A stretch of DNA of 64,000 nt from an uncultured Ruminiclostridium sp. (GTDB lineage: Bacteria > Bacillota > Clostridia > Oscillospirales > Ruminococcaceae). The DNA is taken from the NCBI GenBank assembly GCA_947623915.1, contig CANQIB010000001.1, positions 124,001 to 188,000 on the forward strand, read 5' to 3'. The position numbers and the translations under genes were made by a program. Positions 17,147 to 25,119 of this stretch are shown in pieces (within the stretch, counting starts at the first letter, position 1; every line of letters begins with the position of its first letter). Under the pieces are notes generated by a model. That model ran no database searches. It had not been told where the DNA came from and saw nothing but the letters and a program-made list of their open reading frames with translations.

Positions 17147-17740
17147 ATGCAAAACCGTATACCCGACGATTTTGAGAAGAAATGCGAAAGACCGTCTGCG
17201 AGCGCCTCGGAAAAAGACGGACGTTTTGACCAAGGGCGCGGCGGTTCGGGCTTTGCCGTTGTACATCTTATCTGCGGGACTATCTGCTCCGGTAAGACTT
17301 TTTACGCAAAACGGCTCGCCGCGGCAGAAAATGCCGTAATATTGTCCTGTGACGAGCTGGAAAACGATATTTTCAATAAATCGTTGGGAGAGTATTACGA
17401 TGTTATGTCGCCGCGTATAAAAGCCTTTCTGCTTAAAAAAACGGTGCAGCTCGCTCAATGCGGCTGCCATGTGATACTTGACTGGGGCTTTTGGAGCGCC
17501 GAAGAACGAAAAGCGACGGACGAATTTTTAAAATCAGCAGGTTTGAATGTCAAGTGGCATTATATGTCGGTTTCCCCAAAGCAAAGAGCGGAGAATATTC
17601 GTCGACGCAACAAAGCCGTTGAGGACGGCTTATGCGATGATTATTTTGTAGACAGCGGTCTGCTTGCTAAATCGGACAGACTTTTTCAGCCGCCCGAACG
17701 TGAAGAAATGGACATATGGCATGAATTTACCGAAAGTTAG
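17147..17740 (+). CDS. P-loop ATP-binding protein, AAA_33/zeta-kinase-like
   Basis: The 197-residue protein has a 36-residue disordered lead, then a Walker A motif GTICSGKT at 44-51, a Walker B-like strand CHVILDWGFWS and an arginine-rich lid (AENIRRRNKAVEDG). This is the layout of small-molecule or nucleotide kinases of the AAA_33/Zeta type. The substrate is not predictable. It lies 15 bp behind aspS and starts a run of small accessory genes. The ATG at 17147 follows AAAGGGA. Confidence 0.75.
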   Translation: MQNRIPDDFEKKCERPSASASEKDGRFDQGRGGSGFAVVHLICGTICSGKTFYAKRLAAAENAVILSCDELENDIFNKSLGEYYDVMSPRIKAFLLKKTVQLAQCGCHVILDWGFWSAEERKATDEFLKSAGLNVKWHYMSVSPKQRAENIRRRNKAVEDGLCDDYFVDSGLLAKSDRLFQPPEREEMDIWHEFTES

Positions 17741-17782
17741 ATCGGTATCACGCCTAAAATAAAACATAATAAGGAGAACGAA

Positions 17783-18034
17783 ATGATAGAATTCAGATAC
17801 GATACCCAACTGCTTATAGAGGGCGAGGGGCTGGACGAGGACGCGATATACGATTATTTTGTCGCAAATTTTAAGGGCGACAGCCTTTTGGCGGTCGGTG
17901 ACGAGGACCTTATCAAAATACACTATCACACCAACGAGCCGTGGAAAGTGCTTGAATATTGCGCGTCTCTCGGAGAGATACACGATATAGTAGTCGAAGA
18001 TATGGACAGACAGGCAAGAGGTTTAAAGGGCTGA
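17783..18034 (+). CDS. Stand-alone FakA/DAK2 C-terminal-like small protein
   Basis: An 83-residue protein whose second half, LIKIHYHTNEPWKVLEYCASLGEIHDIVVEDM, resembles the end of FakA/YloV-type fatty-acid kinases and DegV-partner proteins, which carry VHVHTxxPGxVL followed by a short ExxNMRxQ tail. The kinase (DhaL) domain itself is absent, so it cannot be a kinase alone. Small free-standing versions annotated as related to dihydroxyacetone kinase are common in Clostridia with unknown function. It has a good ribosome site, AAGGAG, and is spaced 10 bp before the amidase gene, implying co-expression. Confidence 0.7.
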   Translation: MIEFRYDTQLLIEGEGLDEDAIYDYFVANFKGDSLLAVGDEDLIKIHYHTNEPWKVLEYCASLGEIHDIVVEDMDRQARGLKG

Positions 18035-18044
18035 AAACGCCTAT

Positions 18045-18905
18045 ATGTATAAAGATATGAACTTAAAAATAGCATTGCTGCAATTACTGCCGGAAGACTG
18101 CCTTGAAAAGCAGCTGGAAAAAGGGAAAAGCGCCTGTGTCAAGGCAAAGAATATGGGTGCCGATATCGCTCTGTTTCCCGAAATGTGGAGCGACGGTTAT
18201 AAGCTCCCGCAGGAAAGCTCGGAATTGAGCGCGTTGTCGATCGATGCGGAAAGTGATTTTGTCCGCGAATTCGGGAAACTTGCCGGTGAGCTCCGAATGG
18301 CGGTCGGTATAACTTTCCTTGAAAGAAACGAGCCTAAGCCGCTTAATTCCATGATCCTTTTTGACAGGTATGGCAAGGAGCGTATGCACTACTCCAAGGT
18401 CCATACCTGCGCTTTTGATTTGGAAAAAGTGTTGAGCTCCGGCGATGATTTTCATGTGACCGAACTGGATATAGGCAAGGGAGTCATAAAGGTCGGCGCA
18501 ATGATTTGCTTTGACAGAGAATTTCCCGAAAGCGCGCGTATACTTATGCTCAAAGGGGCGGAAGTTATTTTGGCGCCTAACGCCTGTCCTATGGAAATAA
18601 ATCGGCTGTCAGCACTTCGCACCAGGGCTTATGAAAATATGCTCGCTGTCGCTACCTGCAATTATCCCAAGGGACAGCCGGATTGCAACGGTCATTCAAC
18701 GGTGTTTGACGGAGTTGCATGGTTAAGCAATGAGCCGGGTGTAAGGGATATGTGTATTCTTGAGGCGCCGGAAGAGGAAGGTATCTATTTAGCCGAGATC
18801 GATATGGATATGCTGCGCGATTATCGCAATCGTGAAGTGATGGGAAACAAGTACCGCCATCCGAACAAATACAATGCTTTGACGTCTTCGGAGAGTGATC
18901 TTTAG
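18045..18905 (+). CDS. Carbon-nitrogen hydrolase (nitrilase superfamily)
   Basis: A nitrilase-superfamily amidase with the complete Glu-Lys-Cys triad. Glu lies in LFPEMW at about residue 46, Lys in YSKVHTC at about 113 and Cys in VGAMICFDREFPESAR at about 150. Such enzymes hydrolyse amides such as omega-amides or N-carbamoyl compounds; the exact substrate is not visible. Two starts are possible, 18045 and the ATG at 18057 (MNLKIALLQLLP, which matches family N-termini better); AAAGGG at 18025 lies 14 nt from the first. The length of 286 is normal. Confidence 0.88.
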   Translation: MYKDMNLKIALLQLLPEDCLEKQLEKGKSACVKAKNMGADIALFPEMWSDGYKLPQESSELSALSIDAESDFVREFGKLAGELRMAVGITFLERNEPKPLNSMILFDRYGKERMHYSKVHTCAFDLEKVLSSGDDFHVTELDIGKGVIKVGAMICFDREFPESARILMLKGAEVILAPNACPMEINRLSALRTRAYENMLAVATCNYPKGQPDCNGHSTVFDGVAWLSNEPGVRDMCILEAPEEEGIYLAEIDMDMLRDYRNREVMGNKYRHPNKYNALTSSESDL

Positions 18906-18922
18906 GGGGAAAGCTATGCTGA

Positions 18923-19039
18923 CAAGGGTGTGTAAGCTACGAGGGTGAAATACCGTTTAAAAATTATCTCAGGATAGATAATTCCGACAAATCGCCCGAA
19001 GAAGCAGCGTTACTCATAAAAGAAACTTTCATGTTGTAA
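18923..19039 (+). pseudogene. Remnant of a small protein gene, about 38 C-terminal codons
   Basis: A stretch ending in a TAA at 19037 encodes SYEGEIPFKNYLRID and then EEAALLIKETFML, with natural amino-acid content and strong codon use, but has no start codon or ribosome site in frame. Just upstream, a good site (AGGGGGAAAG) and ATG at 18916 open a frame that stops after 10 codons. The pattern suggests an internally deleted and frame-shifted gene. The tail resembles the last helix of P-loop kinases, like its two flanking genes, but this is a weak impression. Confidence 0.4.
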
Positions 19040-19112
19040 ACGTCGGAAAAGGCGGATACGGAAAATCAAAATCACGGCGTAAACTGACATTCGGAGGATA
19101 AGGAGCGGTCAT

Positions 19113-19649
19113 ATGAAAGTGATAGCCGTTGCCGCCGTTACGGCGGGCGGAAAAACCACGGTAGTAAACGAGCTGAAAAACAAGCTGCCAAGGACCGCAG
19201 CACTTCATTTTGACGATTATTCTTTTGAGGGTGAGGTCGAGGATTTTTATAAAGCGGTTTTAGACGGAATGGATTACAACGTATGGAATTTAACTCCGTT
19301 GGAAAAGGATATTATTTCGATAAAGAACAGCGGAGCGTACGATTACTTATTGCTGGATTATCCGTTCGCGTACCGTAACGACAAAATCAAAAAATATATA
19401 GATTTTGCCGTATTTATCGACACTCCTTTGGATATAGCGCCGGTGAGAAGAGTGCTGAGAGATCATAAAAACTCAACCGCCGATGAAATTCGCAGCGATA
19501 TGGAAACGTATTTGAAATATGCCGGGATTGCATATGTACAAATGCTGAAAGATATACTTCCATCGTCGGATCGTGTGGTCGATGGGACAAAAGATTTGGA
19601 TACTCTTGTCGATGAGATAATAAAAGCTATAACCGAGGTCGTAAATTAA
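19113..19649 (+). CDS. Uridine-kinase-like P-loop protein
   Basis: The 178-residue protein has Walker A VTAGGKTT at 9-16 with the lead-in MKVIAVAAVTAGGKTT, followed by LHFDDYSFEG, an acceptor-binding strand like that of uridine kinases (HDxYY), then YLLLDYPFAYR and RRVLRDHKNS in the lid. It is therefore an uncharacterised nucleoside/nucleotide kinase-like protein, shorter than Udk (about 210). The start ATG follows GAGGATAAGGAG. It is preceded by a gene remnant and followed by a terminator, and is the last of the accessory cluster. Confidence 0.72.
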   Translation: MKVIAVAAVTAGGKTTVVNELKNKLPRTAALHFDDYSFEGEVEDFYKAVLDGMDYNVWNLTPLEKDIISIKNSGAYDYLLLDYPFAYRNDKIKKYIDFAVFIDTPLDIAPVRRVLRDHKNSTADEIRSDMETYLKYAGIAYVQMLKDILPSSDRVVDGTKDLDTLVDEIIKAITEVVN

Positions 19650-19727
19650 GAAAACGCAAAAACGTAACGTATACACCAAAACTTCCTGCGGTCGCGGATC
19701 TTACAATTTATATCAAAAATACACATA

Positions 19728-19753
19728 AAGCTGTCGCATATGCGACGGCTTTT
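19728..19753 (+). terminator. Rho-independent terminator before spoIIIA
   Basis: The near-perfect palindrome AAGCTGTCGCAT/ATGCGACGGCTT (one G-T pair) is followed by TTTTAATTTTG. It separates the kinase-like gene from the spoIIIA operon. Confidence 0.75.
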
Positions 19754-19821
19754 AATTTTGTTCTATTTCCGTACAGGCTGTCATAAACTTAAACAAATCC
19801 ACTCGGAAAGGATAGTGCAAA

Positions 19822-20730
19822 ATGATAGGATCAAAAAAGAACGAATACGACAGCGCGCTGAATACGGTAGTCCGCTTTATTCCTGAGCTTGCGGGGGTGA
19901 GCGGTGAAATAAAAGCGTCGGCGCGGGAGGTAAGGATAAGAGCGGGCAGACCGACGGTCATTTCCTGCGGCGGATATGACCATATGCTGCAAAACAAAGT
20001 CAGCGCAAAGACGGTGGAAAGCTGTGTTTCGGCATTTTGCGAAAGCTCCGTACACAGCTATGAAAAGGAGCTGGCGCAGGGGTATATAACGCTTAAAGGA
20101 GGGCATCGGGCAGGCTTCAGCGGGCGGGCGGTATACAGCGGGGACAAGGTAACGCTGATAAAGAATATATCCTCGATAAACATAAGGATAGCCCGCAGCC
20201 ATGTAGGGTGCGCCGATAAGCTGGCGGAAATATTTACCGAAAAAAATTCGGTAAAGGGACTTTTGATAATAGGCAGACCGTTAAGTGGGAAAACAACCGT
20301 GCTTCGCGACCTGTGCAGAACGTTGGGCGGCAGATATAAGCTGGCGTTGATAGACGAGAGAGATGAGATAGCCGCCGTGACAGACGGTATCCCGCAGTTA
20401 GACGTGGGAGTAAATACAGATATATTCAGCGGATTTTGCAAAGACGACGGGATAATACGGGCGATACGCTGTATGTCGCCGGATTATGTCGTGACAGATG
20501 AACTGGGCGCCGATATCTCGGTTATAGAACAATGCCTAAACTGCGGCGTCGGGCTTATAATGACCGCGCATTGTGAGGATCTCTCGGAAATGTATCTGAA
20601 CCGCGATATAAAAAGACTGACGGAAAGCGGCGCTATAAGCCATGCGGCGGCACTCAGCATGGACAGATACGGCGTACATATGACGGTGTTAAAGCTCCCC
20701 GTCGGCGGTCCCGTTAAAGTAGAACGATGA
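19822..20730 (+). CDS. spoIIIAA: Stage III sporulation protein AA (ATPase)
   Basis: SpoIIIAA is the secretion-type ATPase of the SpoIIIA-SpoIIQ channel between mother cell and forespore. Walker A GRPLSGKTTV is at 151-160, Walker B-like LALIDERDEIAAV follows, and later CMSPDYVVTDELG and GLIMTAHCEDLSE are the family motifs. The length of 302 is normal. The site GGAAAGGATAG precedes ATG 19822. In B. subtilis the operon is read by SigE; GTCATAA at 19778 is a possible SigE -35, but I find no convincing -10. It overlaps spoIIIAB by an ATGA. Confidence 0.94.
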   Translation: MIGSKKNEYDSALNTVVRFIPELAGVSGEIKASAREVRIRAGRPTVISCGGYDHMLQNKVSAKTVESCVSAFCESSVHSYEKELAQGYITLKGGHRAGFSGRAVYSGDKVTLIKNISSINIRIARSHVGCADKLAEIFTEKNSVKGLLIIGRPLSGKTTVLRDLCRTLGGRYKLALIDERDEIAAVTDGIPQLDVGVNTDIFSGFCKDDGIIRAIRCMSPDYVVTDELGADISVIEQCLNCGVGLIMTAHCEDLSEMYLNRDIKRLTESGAISHAAALSMDRYGVHMTVLKLPVGGPVKVER

Positions 20731-21221
20731 TAGGACTGCTTGTTGTGCTTTTTTCCGCGATGTGCGGGGGAGCGATAGGCTTCGCTGCGGCTGACGTATT
20801 GAAAAAAAGATGTTCATATATTGACAGAATTATGAATATTTTAGAGCAGACGCGCAGCATGATACGCTATAACCGCATGAAGTTGTCCGAGATATTTGCC
20901 GTCACCGACGGAGAACGCCGTTTTTTTGTGAGCGACGAACTGATAAAGGCTGCCGACAGCGGAGTAGACTTTCAAAAGGAATGGAACGTTTGCGTTGACA
21001 GACTGGCGTATCTTCAAAAAGAGGACAAAGCTCCGCTTTATTTTCTCGGCGAGGAGCTTGGAAAAAGCGACGCGGACAGTCAGACTGCCATGCTGATTTC
21101 CGCGGAGGAAAGGCTCTCACGCCGCTTGGAAACGGCACAGAGCGAATATGAGCGCAAGGGCAGGCTGTTCAGGACCTTAGGCATACTGTCCGGCACGGCG
21201 ATAGGAATAATATTTATTTAA
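20727..21221 (+). CDS. spoIIIAB: Stage III sporulation protein AB
   Basis: The 164-residue protein has one N-terminal and one C-terminal membrane segment (GLLVVLFSAMCGGAIGFAA and LGILSGTAIGIIFI) with a helical middle containing RSMIRYNRMKLSEIF. SpoIIIAB resembles type II secretion GspF-like components and belongs to the base of the feeding-tube channel. Gene order and start overlap with spoIIIAA support the call. Confidence 0.92.
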   Translation: MIGLLVVLFSAMCGGAIGFAAADVLKKRCSYIDRIMNILEQTRSMIRYNRMKLSEIFAVTDGERRFFVSDELIKAADSGVDFQKEWNVCVDRLAYLQKEDKAPLYFLGEELGKSDADSQTAMLISAEERLSRRLETAQSEYERKGRLFRTLGILSGTAIGIIFI

Positions 21222-21235
21222 AGGAAGCGCATAAG

Positions 21236-21430
21236 ATGGAAGTTGATCTGATATTCAAAATAGCTGCGATAGGGATAGTCGTTGCCGTGCTTAACCAGCT
21301 TTTGCAGCGTTCCGGACGTGAAGAACAGGCTATGATGACGACTATTGCGGGACTGATAGTGGTCCTGATGATGATAGTAACGGAGATCAGCAATTTGTTT
21401 GACACAATAAAGGATATTTTTAATTTATGA
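21236..21430 (+). CDS. spoIIIAC: Stage III sporulation protein AC
   Basis: A 64-residue protein with two membrane helices, beginning MEVDLIFKIAAIGIVVAVLNQLLQRSGREEQAMM, the strongly conserved family sequence. SpoIIIAC and AD are small polytopic channel components. It overlaps spoIIIAD by ATGA and has AAAGGAAG 8-14 nt upstream. Confidence 0.94.
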   Translation: MEVDLIFKIAAIGIVVAVLNQLLQRSGREEQAMMTTIAGLIVVLMMIVTEISNLFDTIKDIFNL

Positions 21431-21813
21431 ATATCATCGCTTTTGTTGGTGCGGGCGTCATAGGAGCGGTATTGTGCGCCGTTCTGAAACAGTACAAGCC
21501 CGAATTCGGGATATACATATCGCTGATAACGGGAATAATTATCCTCGGTGCGGCCGTTTTAGCGTTAAAGCCGGTGCTGGACACTCTTGAGGAGCTTGCG
21601 GGGTATTCCGGCGCGGACGGAGAATATGCCGCGATACTGATAAAAAGTCTGGCGGTGTGCTTTATTACGCAGTTGGCGGCGGAAAGCTGCCGTGACGCGG
21701 GCGAGGGCGCGATAGCTTCCAAGATAGAGTTTGCGGGAAAATGCGCCGTGGTACTGACGGCTTTGCCGCTGTTTAACGCTCTGGCGGGGCTTGTTACCGA
21801 GCTTATCCCGTAA
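21427..21813 (+). CDS. spoIIIAD: Stage III sporulation protein AD
   Basis: A 128-residue protein with four hydrophobic helices; the third carries LIKSLAVCFITQLAAESCRDAGE, the family hallmark. It is a polytopic partner of SpoIIIAC and AE in the mother-cell membrane. Its start overlaps the spoIIIAC stop, and spoIIIAE follows 19 bp downstream. Confidence 0.94.
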   Translation: MNIIAFVGAGVIGAVLCAVLKQYKPEFGIYISLITGIIILGAAVLALKPVLDTLEELAGYSGADGEYAAILIKSLAVCFITQLAAESCRDAGEGAIASKIEFAGKCAVVLTALPLFNALAGLVTELIP

Positions 21814-21832
21814 CTTGAAGTTGGGAATTGCA

Positions 21833-22957
21833 ATGAAAAAGAAAGTAAAAATCTTTATAAGTATGTTTTCGGCGTTGTTTTTGATGATAGCGCTCAGTCT
21901 GCCGGTATCTGCCCAACCGCCGCCAGACCTGGGACTGGACGAGTATGATTGGCAGCTTCCCGAAGAGGTATCCGATGATCTTGAGCAAAACGGAGTAACG
22001 CCGGAAAGCATCGCGCCGGATTTTTTAAGTGTCGATTCGGCGCTGAAATACATATTCGGGTTGTTTACCGATTCGGTTTCGGGGCCGATAAAGCTGACGG
22101 TTTCGGTGATAGCGCTGATATTGCTTTGTGCCGTATCCGATATTTTATGCGATACGGCGGGAAAAGACCTACACGGAGTATTTTCTCTGGTGTCCGTTTT
22201 GGTCGGAGCGGCGCTGCTTATGCTCCCGATAAGCTCGCTTATTTCCTCGACGGGGGAGCTTGTCAAGGCGGGTTGTTTGTTTGTAGAGGGGTTCATACCC
22301 GCGTTTGCGGGTATGATTGCGCTCGGAGGAAGGATAACGGCGGCTGCGGCGGTAAATACCGTGGTTATGGCGGGAGCGCAGGCGTTTGCGATTTTAGCGT
22401 CGAATATTATTATGCCGGCAGCCTCCTGCATAATGGGTGTAACGCTCGCGGGTTCGGTAGACCCGGAATTAAAGCTCGGCACTCTGGCGGAGGCAGCAAA
22501 GAAAATAATAATATGGGGCTTGGGACTTACGATGACGCTGTTTGTCGCGCTGCTTAGCTTGCAGAGCTTTATAACTTTGCCCGCCGACGGCATTGCCATA
22601 AAAGCGGCGAGGTTTACCGTGGCAAACGGCGTGCCTTTTATCGGAGGAACGGTATCGGACGCTTTATCGGTAATGCAGGGCGGTATCAACGTGATACGCA
22701 GTAATTTCGGCTCGTTCGGGATAATAGCGGGCGGTGCTATGATGCTGCCGTCGATGGTAAGCGTGCTTTTGTACAAGCTGGCTATGTCGGTATCCGCCGC
22801 GGTAAGCGATATGTTCGGGCTGCCGCCGCTTACGGGACTTTTAAAATGCTCGGAAAGTATATTGTCGATAATACTTGCGGTTTTGGTGTGCTTTATGCTG
22901 ATAATCGTAATATCCGTTTCGCTTATGATATTTATCGGAACAGGAGGGACGGCATGA
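21833..22957 (+). CDS. spoIIIAE: Stage III sporulation protein AE
   Basis: This is a 374-residue polytopic protein with a clear Sec signal peptide (MKKKVKIFISMFSALFLMIALS, cleavage expected after VSA-Q), then an extracellular acidic segment and about six to seven membrane helices. I choose ATG 21833 because it starts exactly at this signal peptide; an earlier ATG at 21791 lies inside spoIIIAD. SpoIIIAE has permease-like features and is needed for forespore SigG activity. It ends with the ATGA overlap of spoIIIAF. Confidence 0.93.
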   Translation: MKKKVKIFISMFSALFLMIALSLPVSAQPPPDLGLDEYDWQLPEEVSDDLEQNGVTPESIAPDFLSVDSALKYIFGLFTDSVSGPIKLTVSVIALILLCAVSDILCDTAGKDLHGVFSLVSVLVGAALLMLPISSLISSTGELVKAGCLFVEGFIPAFAGMIALGGRITAAAAVNTVVMAGAQAFAILASNIIMPAASCIMGVTLAGSVDPELKLGTLAEAAKKIIIWGLGLTMTLFVALLSLQSFITLPADGIAIKAARFTVANGVPFIGGTVSDALSVMQGGINVIRSNFGSFGIIAGGAMMLPSMVSVLLYKLAMSVSAAVSDMFGLPPLTGLLKCSESILSIILAVLVCFMLIIVISVSLMIFIGTGGTA

Positions 22958-23418
22958 AAGAAACGGTGCTTACCGTATGTATGACGGCGATAACCTGCGG
23001 ACTTTTTAAAATGCTGGTACCTGACGGGAAATATAAAAAACAGTTAAATTTTCTTATAGCCTGTCTGTTTTCCGTTTGTGTGCTTAAAGCTCTGTCCGGC
23101 GGAGCAAACATAGGAAATTTCGATTTTTCGTTTGAGAGCGCCGATGTGGTGGACTTCAGCGACAAGCTGTCCGAAAACGCGGAAAACGCCGCGGCTTACG
23201 CCGTGCGCGATAAGGTAAACGATTTGCTGGAGCAAAACGGAACTCCGTGTTCGCAAATTTATATTGTCGCGCATATTAACGGCTCGTTCGGCATATCTAT
23301 TAGTGAAATCGAGCTTGTATTTGAAAAGGGAACGTCCGACGCGTACATACAAAACGCGACGGACGCCGTACGCGAAAAGGTCGGTGATGAGATAACCGTA
23401 AAGTATTCGTTTAATTAA
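22954..23418 (+). CDS. spoIIIAF: Stage III sporulation protein AF
   Basis: A 154-residue protein with two N-terminal membrane helices (TVCMTAITCGLFKMLVP and FLIACLFSVCVLKAL) and a C-terminal ring-building-like domain (QIYIVAHINGSFGISISEIELVF). ATG 22954 overlaps the spoIIIAE stop and is preceded by AGGAGGG at 22942-22948. An earlier in-frame ATG at 22846 lies deep within spoIIIAE and is rejected. In the channel, SpoIIIAF is thought to form a ring with AG and AH. Confidence 0.92.
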   Translation: MKETVLTVCMTAITCGLFKMLVPDGKYKKQLNFLIACLFSVCVLKALSGGANIGNFDFSFESADVVDFSDKLSENAENAAAYAVRDKVNDLLEQNGTPCSQIYIVAHINGSFGISISEIELVFEKGTSDAYIQNATDAVREKVGDEITVKYSFN

Positions 23419-23430
23419 AAGGAAGATAAC

Positions 23431-23784
23431 ATGAAAGAAATTCTAAAAAGCGATAAGCTGCTGAAAATTGCCGTGATAGCGGGTATCGCGGTCGTGGTGC
23501 TGATATTCGTTTCAAACTTTGACAGCACGTTTGCGGCAAAGGATACGGTCTCCGCCGAAGAAACGCTGGAACAAAGACTTTCCGAAGTCATATCGAATAT
23601 GGACGGGATAGGAAAGGACGGAGTCCGCAGGGTAATGGTAAGGCTCGGTGAGGACGGAAGGACCGTTACTGGAGTCGCGGTAGTCTGCGATAAAGCGGAC
23701 GACGTTATTATCAGGGAACGGCTGCTGGACGCCGTGTCAAAAGCACTTGACGTATCCGTTTCAAGGGTATGTATCACAAATTAG
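23431..23784 (+). CDS. spoIIIAG: Stage III sporulation protein AG, short form
   Basis: One N-terminal membrane anchor (LLKIAVIAGIAVVVLIFVSN) is followed by a ring-building fold with VRRVMVRLGEDGRTVTGVAVVCDKADD and a final helix-strand LLDAVSKALDVSVSRVCI. SpoIIIAG of B. subtilis is 229 residues and builds a very large ring; this one is 117, lacking most of the insert between the anchor and the ring domain. The reading frame shows no break and the gene has its own ribosome site, so it looks intact and compact. Confidence 0.85.
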   Translation: MKEILKSDKLLKIAVIAGIAVVVLIFVSNFDSTFAAKDTVSAEETLEQRLSEVISNMDGIGKDGVRRVMVRLGEDGRTVTGVAVVCDKADDVIIRERLLDAVSKALDVSVSRVCITN

Positions 23785-23803
23785 CAAAATAGTGAGGTAA
23801 ACG

Positions 23804-24397
23804 ATGAAAAGAATAAATCTTATAATCAGAAGAAAGCATTTGATAATAGCAGGTCTGGCGGTAGTGCTGGGCGTCGGTTTATATGCGAATTATGCGATTT
23901 TCGGGAACATAAACGCCGCGGAGAAAACGGAAAAGGAAAATTACGGCGACGCCGCTTTCGTTTCCGCAGATACCAACGGTCAAACCGGCAAAGATACCGA
24001 AGACAATACATATGTGAGCGAAAACGCAGATATTATGACGGGAGGCTCGGACGAGTATTTCGCGCAGGCGAGGATTGACAGAAAGAACAGTCGGGCGGAA
24101 GCGGCGGAGGTACTGCAAAGCGTATATGCCGGCGGAGATCTTACCAATGACGAAATGGCGGTGGTAGCGCAGGATGCGGAGGAAATGACCGACCTTATGG
24201 AGGCGGAGACCAAGATAGAGACCATGCTGAAAGCGCAGGGCTTCGAGGACGCGCTATGCTATCTGAGCGGGAAAAGCGCGAACATAATAGTTAAATCGAC
24301 GGGACTGGACAGCTCGCAGGCGGCGCAGATAAAAAACGCTCTGCTTTCCGAGGTGGACATAGCCGGTGAAAATATCACGATAGTAGAAGTCGGATAA
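23804..24397 (+). CDS. spoIIIAH: Stage III sporulation protein AH (SpoIIIAH-like)
   Basis: A 197-residue protein with an N-terminal membrane anchor (HLIIAGLAVVLGVGLYANYAIF), an acidic low-complexity linker at about 32-75, and the conserved SpoIIIAH domain: YFAQARIDRKNSRAEAAEVLQ, then a helix-strand pair ending ITIVEVG. In B. subtilis it binds SpoIIQ across the intermembrane space (YscJ/FliF-like ring fold). It is the last gene of the operon. Confidence 0.93.
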   Translation: MKRINLIIRRKHLIIAGLAVVLGVGLYANYAIFGNINAAEKTEKENYGDAAFVSADTNGQTGKDTEDNTYVSENADIMTGGSDEYFAQARIDRKNSRAEAAEVLQSVYAGGDLTNDEMAVVAQDAEEMTDLMEAETKIETMLKAQGFEDALCYLSGKSANIIVKSTGLDSSQAAQIKNALLSEVDIAGENITIVEVG

Positions 24398-24412
24398 CAC
24401 ATACTTACGGAT

Positions 24413-24450
24413 ATAACAATACCCGCAGGAGATACTGCGGGTATTGTTAT
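24413..24450 (+). terminator. Strong hairpin after spoIIIAH
   Basis: A perfect 16-bp stem (24413-24428 with 24435-24450) with a 6-nt loop follows the spoIIIAH stop by 15 bp. It is not followed by a long T run, so it may act as a terminator or as a 3' stabiliser. Confidence 0.65.
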
Positions 24451-24478
24451 GCAAAAAGACTGCTAAACCGCATAAGAT

Positions 24479-24507
24479 TTGACATATCCGGCGGTTTATT
24501 GTATAAT
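24479..24507 (+). promoter_or_regulatory. Consensus sigma-A promoter of tadA
   Basis: TTGACA at 24479-24484, a 17-bp spacer and TATAAT at 24502-24507: a perfect match to consensus. Transcription would start near 24514, which rules out the in-frame ATG at 24499 as the tadA start. Confidence 0.85.
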
Positions 24508-24549
24508 ATGTTTGGACAGAATACTCCGAAAAGTCGGGAGGTGACGGCC

Positions 24550-25011
24550 GTGACCGTTGACGAGGAATATATGCGGATATGTCTTGAGCTTGCCCAAAAG
24601 GCTTATGATATGGGAGAATGTCCCGTCGGAGCGGTCGTGACCGATGAAAACGGGGAAATTATAGGCAGAGGCTATAATCTGCGGGAAACAAACGAAAGCC
24701 CGACGGCGCACGCCGAGATCATCGCGATAGAAGAAGCCTCCCGCGTTAAAAAAAGCTGGAGGCTGAACGGCTGTACGCTATATGTCACCCTTGAACCCTG
24801 TCCCATGTGTGCCGGCGCGATAATAAACTCCAGAATAAAGCGGCTGGTATACGGCGCTTTTGACGATAAAGGCGGAGTATGTGCGTCGCTTATGAATATC
24901 TTCGAGCTGCCCTTTAATCATCGACCGATGGTAAGGAGCAGGGTATGCGAAAAGGAATGTTCTCAGCTGCTCAGCAGGTTTTTTGAGCGGCTGAGAAGAT
25001 CGGAAAATTGA
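24550..25011 (+). CDS. tadA: tRNA adenosine(34) deaminase TadA
   Basis: Zinc-dependent deaminase converting wobble adenosine 34 of tRNA-Arg(ACG) to inosine. The zinc motif is complete: PTAHAEIIAI (His54, Glu56) and EPCPMCAGA (Cys84 and Cys87). The 153-residue length is normal. The start is GTG 24550, 7 nt after GGGAGG (24537-24542); an ATG at 24499 overlaps the promoter. A GTG at 24541 overlaps the ribosome site. It converges on the 34-residue membrane protein gene, whose stop begins at the next base. Confidence 0.93.
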   Translation: MTVDEEYMRICLELAQKAYDMGECPVGAVVTDENGEIIGRGYNLRETNESPTAHAEIIAIEEASRVKKSWRLNGCTLYVTLEPCPMCAGAIINSRIKRLVYGAFDDKGGVCASLMNIFELPFNHRPMVRSRVCEKECSQLLSRFFERLRRSEN

Positions 25012-25116
25012 TCATTTCAGATTTTTGACTGCGCGCTTATACAGCATATCTATGGCTGCCGCAGCGGCAGCCGCCAAGGCTATCAGCGTAAGTGAAACGG
25101 CTAAAAATTTTTTCAT
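25012..25116 (-). CDS. Small 34-residue single-pass membrane protein behind the XRE regulator
   Basis: On the minus strand, ATG at 25116 opens MKKFLAVSLTLIALAAAAA, a hydrophobic helix with seven alanines in a row, then IDMLYKRAVKNLK, a positively charged tail, and stop. An AAGGTGA ribosome site lies 7 nt upstream, inside the end of the XRE gene, and the ATG is 3 nt from the XRE stop. Charge distribution (two Lys before, five Lys/Arg after) suggests a single membrane span. No family is recognised. It is below the length most gene callers accept. Translational coupling to the XRE regulator is likely. Confidence 0.6.
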   Translation of the reverse strand: MKKFLAVSLTLIALAAAAAAAIDMLYKRAVKNLK

Positions 25117-25119
25117 GGA

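Noticed and set aside
21565-22776. 403-codon minus-strand open frame inside spoIIIAD/AE
   Set aside because: It is the antisense of hydrophobic channel genes, Ser/Thr/Pro-rich, with no ribosome site or family.
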